Below are positions 1 through 8,902 of a DNA stretch of 27,564 nucleotides, piece after piece (positions within the stretch are counted from its first letter, which is position 1; each line of letters starts with the position of its first letter). This DNA comes from Stramenopiles sp. TOSAG23-6. Lineage: Eukaryota > Sar. The stretch covers positions 1 to 27,564 of the forward strand of contig LT635981.1 of NCBI GenBank assembly GCA_900128565.1. The letters are read 5' to 3'. Under the pieces are notes generated by a model that had not been told where the DNA came from, did not search any database, and saw only the letters and a program-made list of their open reading frames with translations. The position numbers and the translations under genes are program-made.

Positions 1-765
1 ACTTTTCTCAGTTGCTGGTTTACTATCAAATGGACTACTACCAAAAGCACTTTTCTCAGTCACTGCGCCAAATGAGGATGTAGTACTACTATTTGCAAAA
101 CTACCAAATCCACTGACGGCAGCAGGTTTAGAGGCTATTGTTGCCTTACTACTTACAGCATTTGCGACATCTTCTAGAGCCTTTGAAGCTTCAGTATTGT
201 CTTTATATTTCTTCTGTAACCTCGCCACAAGTCCAGCTTCTTGACCTTTGTATTTGACTAAAATGCCAGGCACTTTAGCTACTTTATCAGGAGCTGTTAT
301 ACGATAAAAAGCTTCTAAAGCAGATTGAACGGAATTAGCGTTACTATCTGTAGCATTGGATGTCTTTGGGGCAGATGAACTTGAAAATGCGGATGTTCCA
401 AAGGCTGAAGCAGCACCACCTGCTTTTACACCAAATGCACTCGTATTAGCTCCAGTACTGCCAAATGCAGAAGAACTACCCCCAAATGCTGAAGAACTAC
501 CCCCAAATGCTGAAGCAGCACCACTTGATTTAACTCCAAATGCACCAGAACTCGTTCCGGAACCACCAAATACATTACCACTGCCAAATGTCGAAGCACC
601 ACCTTGTTTTACTCCAAAGGCACTAGAACTAGCTCCAGTACTACCAAATGGGCTACTTCCAAATCCACTTTTCCCAGGAGTAGTCACTGCATCAAATGGA
701 GAAGCAGTACTGCTGCTTGCAAAACTACCAAACCCACTAATAACTGGCTTGTTAGGGTCACTCAT
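1..765 (-). CDS. FG-repeat nucleoporin, N-terminal part (3' end outside window)
   Basis: Read on the minus strand from the ATG at 765, the frame stays open for 255 codons to the window edge. The first 140 or so residues are Ser/Thr/Gly/Ala-rich with many FG dipeptides in contexts such as SGFGSF, SAFGGS and SAFGVK, which is the signature of the disordered meshwork of the nuclear pore channel. Around residues 165-205 lies a short helical segment with the pattern LEAFYRITAPDKV...ILVKYKGQEAGL...LQKKY. Similar segments occur in Nup214-like and other FG nucleoporins of plants and algae. FG repeats resume after it (SGFGSF, SSFGAV). The segment favours a Nup214/Nup159-type protein, but without the C-terminus or a beta-propeller this is inference. 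A telo-box lies about 140 bp upstream of the start. No intron is needed in the visible part. Confidence 0.85.
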   Translation of the reverse strand, partial: MSDPNKPVISGFGSFASSSTASPFDAVTTPGKSGFGSSPFGSTGASSSAFGVKQGGASTFGSGNVFGGSGTSSGAFGVKSSGAASAFGGSSSAFGGSSSAFGSTGANTSAFGVKAGGAASAFGTSAFSSSSAPKTSNATDSNANSVQSALEAFYRITAPDKVAKVPGILVKYKGQEAGLVARLQKKYKDNTEASKALEDVANAVSSKATIASKPAAVSGFGSFANSSTTSSFGAVTEKSAFGSSPFDSKPATEKS

Positions 766-904
766 CTTTATACGCACACGTGAACCCTCACTCCACCCTA
801 ATTATCCTCGAAAAATAATTGAATGCACGAGGTGGTAGTTTACAGTTCTTTAGGCTACACGCGTGTGACATCAATCTCAATGACTCAATCGCGCTCGATT
901 TTTC

Positions 905-920
905 AAACCCTAACCCTAAC
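905..920. promoter_or_regulatory. telo-box-like CCCTAA repeat upstream of the nucleoporin gene
   Basis: The sequence AAACCCTAACCCTAAC lies 140 bp upstream of the nucleoporin ATG. In plants, short AAACCCTAA boxes in promoters bind MYB-like or other factors. The same motif recurs in three more places in this window (8109-8124, 15301-15314, 15611-15620), so it is unlikely to be chance. A regulatory role is inference. Confidence 0.4.
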
Positions 921-1246
921 ACATTCGCATGCCGAGTTTCATCAGACGAGTTTCCGGGTACCTGCGATTACATTGCATTGTGTGCATTCAAGGGAATATT
1001 TTAGTCTATCAAATTTTAAAATTAAATTAATAAACTCAATAAAATCATAATTGAAAATATAAGAAATAAACGACTTCCCATATATCGTAGATACACTTAA
1101 TCAAAATTTGCATAATCAGGTAATGCATTCCAGATCTCATTTTTTTTTTAATTTTTTTATTTTATTATAATACACAGTTTATCGTATATATATAATTTTA
1201 ATTTTTAAACCCAACCATTCCACTCAACCATTCCTACAGGTTATAC

Positions 1247-1275
1247 ACAAATATATATATAATATATATATTTGT
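1247..1275. repeat. AT-rich palindrome
   Basis: The stretch reads as ACAAATATATATA followed by its near-perfect inverse ending ATATTTGT. It could form a cruciform, but alternating AT runs make such palindromes easily. It lies in the AT-rich intergenic region 766-1377, where I see no gene. Confidence 0.4.
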
Positions 1276-1332
1276 ACTATTCCTGTTTGTGTTTTTATAT
1301 AAATACTATTCCTGTTTGTGTTTTTATATAAA
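1275..1332. repeat. 29-bp perfect tandem duplication
   Basis: Two identical 29-bp units (1275-1303 and 1304-1332), each starting TACTATTCCTG and ending TATATAAA, lie head to tail. They are downstream of the LRR gene's stop codon on the minus strand. Perfect identity indicates a recent duplication. Confidence 0.85.
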
Positions 1333-1342
1333 CACTTGTAAC

Positions 1343-1369
1343 TGGTGTGTTACTTAGTGTAACACACCA
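1343..1369 (-). other. perfect 11-bp stem-loop just after the LRR gene
   Basis: TGGTGTGTTAC (1343-1353) pairs with GTAACACACCA (1359-1369) across a 5-base loop (TTAGT). On the minus strand it begins about 9 bases after the stop codon of the Skp1-like/LRR gene, so it lies in that gene's 3' untranslated region. No T-run follows, so it does not look like a bacterial intrinsic terminator. It could be a 3'-end processing or stability element. Confidence 0.6.
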
Positions 1370-1377
1370 TCAGCATT

Positions 1378-3603
1378 TTATGCTTGAAGAGCTTTTCGAC
1401 CTTGCATTTCTCGAAAAATTCTTTGAAACGTTACAGCAGCACAACGTCTGTTGATTTCCTCAATTTTTCTTCGAACTGTTTTTCGAAAATTCGCATTTCC
1501 CAAATCTGTTTCCAATCTCCAAAGGTTATGTAAACCTTGCAAGCTCACTTTTTGAAGTTGATTATGATTAAGCCACAAATATTCAACTTTAGGTAAATCT
1601 TGCAAGGTCACTTTTTGAAGTTGATTATTTCTAAGATTCAAAACTTGAAGTTTAGGTAAATGTTCCAAGGTCACTTTTTGAAGTTGATTATCACTAAGCC
1701 ACAATCTTTCAAGTTTAGGTAAATCTTGCAAGGTCACTTTTTGAAGTTGATTATTTCGAAGAGTCAAAACTTGAAGTTTAGGTAAATGTTCCAAGGTCAC
1801 TTCTTGAAGTTGATTAGATTGAAGATATAAATTCTGAAGGTTAGGTAAATCTTGCAAGGTCACTTTTTGAAGTTTACTACGACCAAGCTGCAAATTCCAA
1901 AGTTTAGGTAAATTATGCAAGGTCACTTTTTGAAGATAATTATCTTCAAGATGCAAATCCGTAAGTCGTTCGAGGGTATCTTCTGGAATATACCTAATTG
2001 TTTGCAAATTGCAATTTTTCAACGATAGCTGTGTTACGTTCGGCAATCTCTCAAGATATCCTAACATCTCTGCTCTCTTCCCACTTAAATCATTCCCAGA
2101 GAGATCTAGTTTGTTGCACTTAAAGCGCCACCTGTTCTTGTTTTTTTCTTCACATTTACGTATTCTTCGAAAGGTTGCGTCATCTTCATACTTTACAGCG
2201 ATATATGCTAAGTGCAATATGCTGCCAGGAATATAATCGAAACCGCTGGTAATTCTTATGATTTCTTGAGAACTCTTGTCTTGCAAGAAATTCAGGAGTT
2301 GCTCTTCCAAAAGATTCGCAAGCTCACGGTGACCCATCAAATCTGCAGCCTGATGGAGTTGTTGAATATCCGAATCATCATTCAATCGCGAAATCGTTTG
2401 ACTCCAGTTACCAGATTGTTCTTTTTCTTGTACCGCATTAAAGAAATTTTGAATTTGTTCACTTGATAAAAAGTTGAGCACCAATGGTACATACATCCTT
2501 ACCTTACCTATGAAATCTGCTAGGGAGGCATTTAGTGGTTGAGATGGGTCCCCAAGTTCAGGTTCAGGACTAGCTTGGTGGTAAAGACCATCCCTACCTC
2601 TTAAAACCGAACCGAGTTCAGAACTGGCACCAATGACTTGTGAAATTCTAAAATCATCGTTGAGTCTGCGAACTACAAGTCGAATGGTATCTGCAGATTT
2701 CGCATTTCCCTTATCTGTCGTCAATATTTGAAGTTTAGGTAAATATCGCAAGGTCACTTTTTGAAGTTGATTATTTCGAAGATCCAAAGTTATAAGTTCA
2801 GGCAAATGTTGCAAGCTCATGTTTTGAAGTTGATTATCATTAAGCCGCAAAAATTGAAGTTTAGGTAAACCTTCCAAGGTCACATCTTGTTGAAGTCGAT
2901 TATTCTGAAGATTCAAAACTTCAAGTTGTTTCAGAGTATCATCTGGAATATTCTCAATTGTTTCCAAGTTGCAATTCTTCAATGTTAGGTATGTAACGTT
3001 TGGCATAAATTCAAGGAATTGTAACATCTTTGCTTTTTCCCCACTTAAATCATGTCCTTCAAGATCTAGTGTGACACAACTTGCGTCGTTTTTACATCGA
3101 TGCATTTTTTGGAAGGTGTCACTCGTCTCTCCAGTTCCGTAATCCATTGGAAACGTGAATCTACCGACTCTAACAGGTTCGAAATCGTTGATGAGCTTTA
3201 ATATGTCTTTAGAACTTTTACCAGCCAGGATTTTCTCTTCCAAAAGCTGCGTAAGATCAGGGACCCCCATATAATTTGCAGCTTCATGGAGAACAAAAAG
3301 TTCACCAATATCTTCCGAAAAATCATGCTTGTAACCACCATTTTTTGCGCGGTTTTCTAGAATGTCAATCATATTTTTAAGTTCTTCACCCGATAAATTG
3401 GGGAATGGAATTGGATATTCTATCGGATCATCCATATCTGCAGCCATTCCTTTTACCGTGTAAGAAAGATTCGCAGCGTCGGCACTTATTCGAAACTTAG
3501 CTTCATCGTTACTTTCTAGGATCAAAGAATCGGCAATTTGATCCATACCAAGATTTTTTTGCACGGATACAGCTGCAATAACGATACGACAAATATTCTT
3601 CAT
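1378..3603 (-). CDS. Skp1-like / leucine-rich-repeat protein with internal duplication
   Basis: This is a 741-residue, single-exon gene. Residues about 25-160 resemble Skp1: a strand-rich start (SLILESNDEAKFRIS), then a loop and helix (PIPFPNLSGEELKNMIDIL), then LHEAANYMGVPDL and a helix ending SSKDILKLIN, which matches the Skp1 dimerisation region. Residues about 180-300 form LRRs of about 21-24 residues with the LxxLxLxxNxLQxVTLxxLP pattern. The same order then repeats: a second, weaker Skp1-like block (about 345-470, with LHQAADLMGHREL) and a longer LRR block (about 490-710) with nearly identical units (NQLQKVTLQDLPKL). The basic C-terminus (RRCAAVTFQRIFREMQ) resembles an IQ-type helix. 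Skp1 links F-box proteins to cullin in SCF ligases; here the fold seems used as a recognition module, perhaps mimicking or recruiting ubiquitin machinery. The intronless structure and repeat style recall proteins of intracellular bacteria, so transfer is possible but unproven. Confidence 0.8.
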   Translation of the reverse strand: MKNICRIVIAAVSVQKNLGMDQIADSLILESNDEAKFRISADAANLSYTVKGMAADMDDPIEYPIPFPNLSGEELKNMIDILENRAKNGGYKHDFSEDIGELFVLHEAANYMGVPDLTQLLEEKILAGKSSKDILKLINDFEPVRVGRFTFPMDYGTGETSDTFQKMHRCKNDASCVTLDLEGHDLSGEKAKMLQFLEFMPNVTYLTLKNCNLETIENIPDDTLKQLEVLNLQNNRLQQDVTLEGLPKLQFLRLNDNQLQNMSLQHLPELITLDLRNNQLQKVTLRYLPKLQILTTDKGNAKSADTIRLVVRRLNDDFRISQVIGASSELGSVLRGRDGLYHQASPEPELGDPSQPLNASLADFIGKVRMYVPLVLNFLSSEQIQNFFNAVQEKEQSGNWSQTISRLNDDSDIQQLHQAADLMGHRELANLLEEQLLNFLQDKSSQEIIRITSGFDYIPGSILHLAYIAVKYEDDATFRRIRKCEEKNKNRWRFKCNKLDLSGNDLSGKRAEMLGYLERLPNVTQLSLKNCNLQTIRYIPEDTLERLTDLHLEDNYLQKVTLHNLPKLWNLQLGRSKLQKVTLQDLPNLQNLYLQSNQLQEVTLEHLPKLQVLTLRNNQLQKVTLQDLPKLERLWLSDNQLQKVTLEHLPKLQVLNLRNNQLQKVTLQDLPKVEYLWLNHNQLQKVSLQGLHNLWRLETDLGNANFRKTVRRKIEEINRRCAAVTFQRIFREMQGRKALQA

Positions 3604-3771
3604 TATTTTAGCACTTTTATAAGTTTTGAAAAGAATAGTTATTATTTGGATACGTTCTTTTTAGTTTTTCAAGGGAATATTTTAATTTTAGTTTATCTAT
3701 CTTATACTTATTTTTGTCTCGATTTTTTTGTCGTCTGACTCTCACCCCCACCCAACAGCAGGTCTGTTTTG

Positions 3772-4696
3772 ATGTCGGGTGGGTGGGATAGAAAGGGGAT
3801 ATAGATATTGTGTTTTCACGCAATCTAATTCCCTTTGTTGCCATAAAATAGTAGTTTCTAGTTCAAGGGTTCTGGCCGACACAACGAGACCGTTAGTCGA
3901 TCTTTAAAAAATTGACCCGTGTCTGTGTCATCTGGAGGAAAAGGATTTCGTGCAAAATCATTCGCGAGTTCAGAGAGATTTGAGCAAACATCGCATTTCG
4001 CATAATAATTCTCTAAATCTACTAAACTAAGTGTTTAGTGAAGTGAATATTGCAGACACACATCGTCGCAGGCGAAGCCGTAGTAGAAGTTTCGAGCGTC
4101 GTAATAGCCGTCGTGGTCGGAGTCGCAGCAGAAGTCGTGATCGAAACCGTCGTCGTGATCATGAAGGCTCGTCTAAAAAGTCGCGTGAAGATGCTTGGGC
4201 AAGAGCCCGTGGCGAAACCGTATACAAAGAGGGCCAGTTTCGCCGCGATACATTTAAAGATGATGTTCATGCTGGGAAGTCAAAAGATGCGGGTATCACT
4301 CGTACTTCTTATGATAATTCTGCGACAGTGTATGTAACTGGTTTACCGAAGAACGTCACGGTTGAAAAACTTGAAGCAACTTTCGGTATGATAGGCACAA
4401 TTGCAAGGAAGAAAGGTAAAGGTAAAAAACGCTTCGAAACGACACCAAAAATTGTAATCTATAAGAACCCTGACGGAAGTATTAGAGGCGATGCTGCTAT
4501 CGGCTATGAAGATCCAAATGCTGCTCTACATGCTCCCGAGTTCTTTAATGGACACGACTGGGAAGGTACTGGAACAAAATTAACATGTGAAATTGGAAAA
4601 AAGAAGGTATATACTGATAATAATAATAACAATAATCGTGGTAATAGTTACAATAATCGTGGTAATAGTAGCTCGGGTTACCGAGGTAATAGATGA
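3772..4696 (+). CDS. RS-rich RRM protein of FUS/TAF15 type (two exons)
   Basis: The main exon (4056-4696) has no usable ATG: the open frame starts right after a stop with only GTG. I infer a tiny first exon at 3772-3778 (ATGTCGG) joined by a 277-nt intron (3779-4055) with GT...CAG borders, giving a protein that begins MSDTHRRRRSRSRS in frame. Residues about 5-45 are an Arg/Ser domain. Residues about 90-175 form one RNA-recognition motif: RNP2-like TVYVTGLP, an IVIYKNPDGS strand, RNP1-like RGDAAIGYED, and PEFFNGHDWEGT, which matches the EWFDG-x-EF region of FUS/TAF15/cabeza RRMs. The tail is Asn/Gly/Arg-rich (NNRGN repeats), suggesting a low-complexity RNA-binding end. The RanBP2 zinc finger of animal family members is absent. 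Likely role: pre-mRNA binding or splicing. The gene converges on the next one, with stop codons about 93 bp apart. Confidence 0.78.
3779..4055 (+). other. predicted GT-AG intron of the RRM gene
   Basis: It starts GTGGGT after ATGTCGG and ends at TTGCAG. A branch-like ACTAAACTAAG lies about 30 nt before the end. The phase fits (G + AC gives Asp). This is the only upstream ATG that joins in frame. Unlike the CAT-ended introns it has a canonical AG and lacks the TACCTAAC core. Confidence 0.45.
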
Positions 4697-4760
4697 TCGA
4701 GGAAGACGTTAAATTTCAAATTCATATTATTCATATACAGTACTATTATAAATATTTGAG

Positions 4761-4766
4761 TTTATT
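4761..4766 (-). terminator. AATAAA polyadenylation signal of the contact-site gene
   Basis: TTTATT on the plus strand reads AATAAA on the minus strand, 24 nt past the stop codon of the PH/GOLD/SMP gene. The signal lies in the 93-bp space between two convergent genes, so the two 3' ends probably overlap. Confidence 0.5.
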
Positions 4767-4789
4767 ACAAAACTTCACGATAAAGTTAG

Positions 4790-7700
4790 TCATTTTACCT
4801 CGTCCGTTTTGATCTTCTCATCTGCCAATTTTAAAAGGGCTGCGTTAAGCACGTCACACCATTTGGTGACAGTTCCAGGAACATTTTCCTTCCACTTTGT
4901 CAATGCGCCATTTTTATACGTTATTTCTAAGACCCTCTCTTTATCTTTTTTCTTTATCTGAAGCATGTGCAAGACAGCATATCTACCACGTACTTTTACA
5001 CGATTATCATCTATCTCTTTATAGTACACATACGATCCATCAAACTGGAACGCGCATTTCCTCCAAAACATACCGCGCTTTCGTTTAAATACAGATACTA
5101 GAATACAATCTGCATCCTTTGGTGGGTTCAACATCGCAGCATAATCGTCACTCTTTCTTCCATTCATTGTATATAAATTAGGTGGCGCAGGAGCAGCAAC
5201 ACCTGGTTCAGATGACACTGTATCACTCGTATCACTAGTATACTTCGATGTCCCATTTTTTGCTGAAGGACCTAATTTTATATTTGTACGTAATGCATCA
5301 CACCAGGATTCTGCTTCTTGATTGCTTGTGGCATGTAAAACTTTTGTTTCCTTTCCTTTAGAGTTGGACCAAGTGATATAGATTTTATAACCACCATGAA
5401 TTTTGGAAAAATATTTCAAAAAAAAAGTCGTTAGGTACAAAATTTACTATAAAAAAATAAATTCGAATTTGAAAAAAAATAAAACATACATGGACTTCTA
5501 CATTATTAATAGTATGCACAACGTATCGGCCTTTTGGAGGTGAATATGGATCTAACGCACAAACTTCATTTTTGTAATAATCAAGAAAACTATTTTTAAT
5601 TCCCATGACAAAGTAATACTTTGTCCACTTTCGACGATGTCTTTTTTTTAAATATCCTTTCTTTGGTACTGTACCTTCTGGGATCGCATTCATAGCATTC
5701 ATTGCAGAGCAAGATTTTTTACGAACTAATGAATCTGTTGCCGTTAATTCTGTATTTCCAATCCACTTCATTGGAACTTCGGTAGTATTATTTGAAGTTT
5801 CTTGTTCGTAATTAAAATATGGTATCCATTCAAGCTTTAGTCGAATTGTTCCTTTTGTTTTCTTCTTATACCCACGTGACAATTGGCGCCAAAAATCGTG
5901 AGTATCATGGGGAGGAATATTGTTCAAAGGGATTTCACATGAACCTAGGAAATCATATCTACTATCAGCATTTGTGAGAACTTCATCATAATCAAATACA
6001 TCAACTTTGAGAGTTGCATTTGCCAAATCTCTAATAAGAAATTCAGTATCTTCATTCCATTCAGGTTTTAGACTATCCCAAATGACACGTGTAGTATATG
6101 TAGCTTTTGAATCATTCCCAGTAATCGACATTACAACAAAAGCATCTGATTTAGAAATTGTGTCAGCATTATGCAAATCATTCGCTTGTACAATAGTAAC
6201 TTTCAGTAAACCATCAACATCGGATGTGATTTCATCGTCATGTTTTGCATTTACAGGAGCAGAGCCACTAAAATCAATATCATATGTATTCGGCCAAACA
6301 ATCATACCAACAAGAGTTTCATGTAATATGCTTTGAATATATTCTTTGACAAGAGGTAATTCAGTAAAACAACTCGTTCTTGCAGTTAAAAAGGAAATAT
6401 CAAAATCAATTTCCGGAGCGGCCATAAACCCTAAAGCAACTGCACCAAAACCAGGCATTACAGTATCACGTTTACCAAACTTAATTCGTAATATTCCTTT
6501 CATACTTATACCAGAAACGCCAAACTTCAGAGTTACCAGATCTCCAGGAGTATCAAGAGCAAAAGTAATTTCCATGCCATCGTGTGAAATCCAATCAAAA
6601 TCTACATCAAGGATTGGATCTGGATGCTCGTGAGCTTCACATTGATTCTGTGAAAAACTTTTCAATCCGCCAAAATAAAATGGAACTCGACCAAAATCAC
6701 ACATTTCAAGTCGCAATGTTCCTAGAAAACTCGGAAGACTTTTGTTAATATTTGCAGATTCAATTCCACTTCGCACGGAATCGTTGAGACCATACCGTAT
6801 AAATGGCCATAATTGACGTACGACATTATTCAGCCAATCACAATGCTCCCAATCCGCATATTTTACGTACATTGGTAAGTGTTGCCAAAATTGTTCAACC
6901 TCCTCTCTGTTTTTTAAAGTTTGACTCAGATCAAAAATACTATCCGCCAACAACAATGGTTTCTGTTCACTGTTATGTATAAAGTGACCATCTCGAATAC
7001 ACCAATCATTCGTGAGTCCTAAATACAACAACAAAAAGGAAAAAAGAAGAGGCCACGCAAGGGACATATTCATGTATCCAAAGACTGAGGAGCATACATA
7101 AAATAGAACAGAATATCCAAATTTAGGCTGATACGTCCTCACACTCGACGCTTCTCGAATGTGTGTACATTTCAACACTATTACAGGGAGACAACTTAGC
7201 AAAGTCAGGCATACATAACATACATTAGGAGGCAATGAAAATCCAGGCATGAAGCTATATTCATTCAGAAAGTTATATTTGGATGAATTAAATGAGCATT
7301 TGAGGACTTTACCTAAAAAATAGAAAGGCAATGTGCTAAATGAAAAACTATGGTCAAGTATCACAGGCTTCAATTTCTCAATAACAGTAGCATGATCAAA
7401 GCTCTTGTTACTTTTTAGCTCATTATTCAGTAACTTGTGTTGAATACTGCTTGGAGCCGATTGTACCTCTATTTTGTACGAAATATTCCTTTGTTTACTC
7501 ATACCTAATATAGAAGTTTGTCTTGTATTATCAAATGATAATTCTATTACACCATCACAAGAATGATAATTTAGCCAAGTTCCATGACATTGTTTCAAAG
7601 AATCAGAGGTGACAATGTATTGTGAAAAAAAAAATACTTAAAAAAATCGTTAGGTATGAAATTTCGTATGAAAAAAAAAAAATTAAATTAGAAATTCATA

Positions 7701-8902
7701 TAAAACGTACATATATAACGGCTTCACTGTAATATATTTAGACTGAGAAGTATTAGGTCTAAATGTAATTTTAAAATATATACTTTTCCCATTCAGTTCG
7801 AAAAAAGAATAATTCATACGTTTCCCAGTTGGAATTTTCACTTCAGTGGTTGAAGTTTCACCTGCATTGATAATCAAATTATGGTCTTCTTTGACTTCTG
7901 AATATGCAAAATGCTCGGCATTTGGATCGTCTAGGATACTATCAATTTTCCATCCGCCTACCCAGCCACGATTATTTACATTCACAGGATGAACAGATTG
8001 TAATAATGAAGCTAAAACTCGTCTGGAATGATATAGTATGAAAAATATTTCAAATTTGATATTTGTTAACATTGAATTATCTATGAAAAAAAAAATTTGA
8101 AAAAATGTAAACCCTAACCCTAATGAAAACATACATGAAGTGAGTAGGCAAAAACAAATTCTTTTGTAGAATAATTATGCCAACATATTACAACATTACC
8201 ATCAGCTTTAACTTGTAACCAATCAAAATGTGGAGGTTGCTCAGCGGATAAAGTACACTTTGGTTTTATTTTGGTTTCTTTTGAATGCTGTGAAAACACG
8301 ACGCCATTCATTTTGTTTTTATCTTCACTTACCGATTTGAACTTAACTGAAAGGTGACAATAATATTGTTTAGCAAACGTTCGGAAATAAATCACATCAC
8401 CCTTTTTAACGATTATTGTCTCTCTGTGACGAGTATGCTTCACAAGCTTACAATCTGGGTTTTTTTTAATGCGTGTTCCTATAGTTTTGGAGTCGGATGC
8501 TACTTTATCATTAAATATATCACAGTGGTCAGTCAACTCAATTTCTTCTTTCAGCTCTGCATTTTCTAATACCGCAGTTTCTACTGGGAAAACACACTGT
8601 GTACAAAGCTTGATGATATCTTCCCACCTTTGATATTGTTCTTCATTCTTACAACCAAGTCTGAAGTTTTTTTTGTTGTCAAGCGTTTTTGCAACTATTT
8701 CAATTATACTTTTATCAGAGGATATTGCCTTATCTAGTACTCGGACAGAAGAGAGATCAAATGCCTTTATAATTTCAAATTTTTCTTCATCTTTGAATAA
8801 ACTTAAGTGGAAGCCGTATACAGCACAATACACCTTTTTCCAAGCACCAACACCTGCACTGTCATCGTAATACTTCAACCAGCCAGAATGATGTTTTTCC
8901 AT
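4790..8902 (-). CDS. PH-GOLD-GOLD-TM-SMP-C2-PH-PH membrane-contact-site protein, four exons
   Basis: Exons are 8902-8135, 8027-7711, 7614-5490 and 5395-4790, giving about 1271 residues. PH1 lies at residues 5-95 (HSGWLKYY ... YQRWEDIIKLC). Two GOLD-like beta domains follow: the first around 165-260, the second around 300-410, ending DGVIELSFDNTRQ, the typical last GOLD strands. Hydrophobic stretches around residues 480-560 (VCYVCLTLLSCLPVIVL; LLFSFLLLYLGL) look like an ER hairpin. An SMP domain comes next (WLNNVVRQLWPFIRYGLN ... MPGFGAVALGFMAAPEIDFD), then C2 (LLKVTIVQANDLHNAD ... LKPEWNEDTEFLIRD), then two PH domains, the first interrupted by intron 3. SMP domains carry lipids between membranes in extended synaptotagmins, TMEM24 and yeast tricalbins; C2 and PH bind acidic lipids. 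The protein probably tethers ER to another membrane and moves lipid. GOLD with SMP is unusual. All three introns end in CAT. Confidence 0.85.
5396..5489 (-). other. non-canonical intron 3 (GT...CAT), introner-like
   Basis: The 94-nt intron starts GTATGTTTTATTT and ends AAAATTCAT. Removing it joins ...NNVEVH to GGYKIYITW and restores the middle PH domain. The only AG between the borders is at ATAG, and splicing there would put TAA first in the required frame. It carries TTTTGTACCTAACGAC, a T-run and GAAATATTTTT, all shared with the other copies. CATG is repeated at both borders. Confidence 0.85.
7615..7710 (-). other. non-canonical intron 2 (GT...CAT), introner-like
   Basis: The 96-nt intron starts GTACGTTTTATATG and ends CACAATACAT. 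It contains ATACCTAACGATTTTTTT. Phase is 2: AT plus T makes an Ile codon and the frame continues into TSDSLKQCHG. The only nearby AG (TTTAAG) leaves the wrong frame. The border repeat is only AT, so GT-AT, TG-CA and AT-AC cuts all give the same mRNA. Confidence 0.75.
8028..8134 (-). other. non-canonical intron 1 (GT...CAT) with telo-repeat insert
   Basis: The 107-nt intron starts GTATGTTTTCATTAGGG and ends ACTATATCAT. It joins ...FAYSLH to SRRVLASLL in phase 0. None of the AGs (ATTAG, CATAG, CCAG) restores the frame. The branch-like element is GTTAACAAA instead of TACCTAAC, but GAAATATTTTTC before the end is shared. TCAT is repeated at both borders. A TTAGGG-type telo-repeat lies just after the 5' border. 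Confidence 0.75.

Noticed and set aside
356-838. Plus-strand open frame of 160 codons, Pro/Ala/Leu-rich
   Set aside because: It is the antisense of the FG-repeat nucleoporin, whose minus-strand frame has clear FG motifs and runs to the window edge.
8109-8124. Chromosome end (telomere)
   Set aside because: Only two repeat units, inside an intron with coding exons on both sides; the other copies are also internal.
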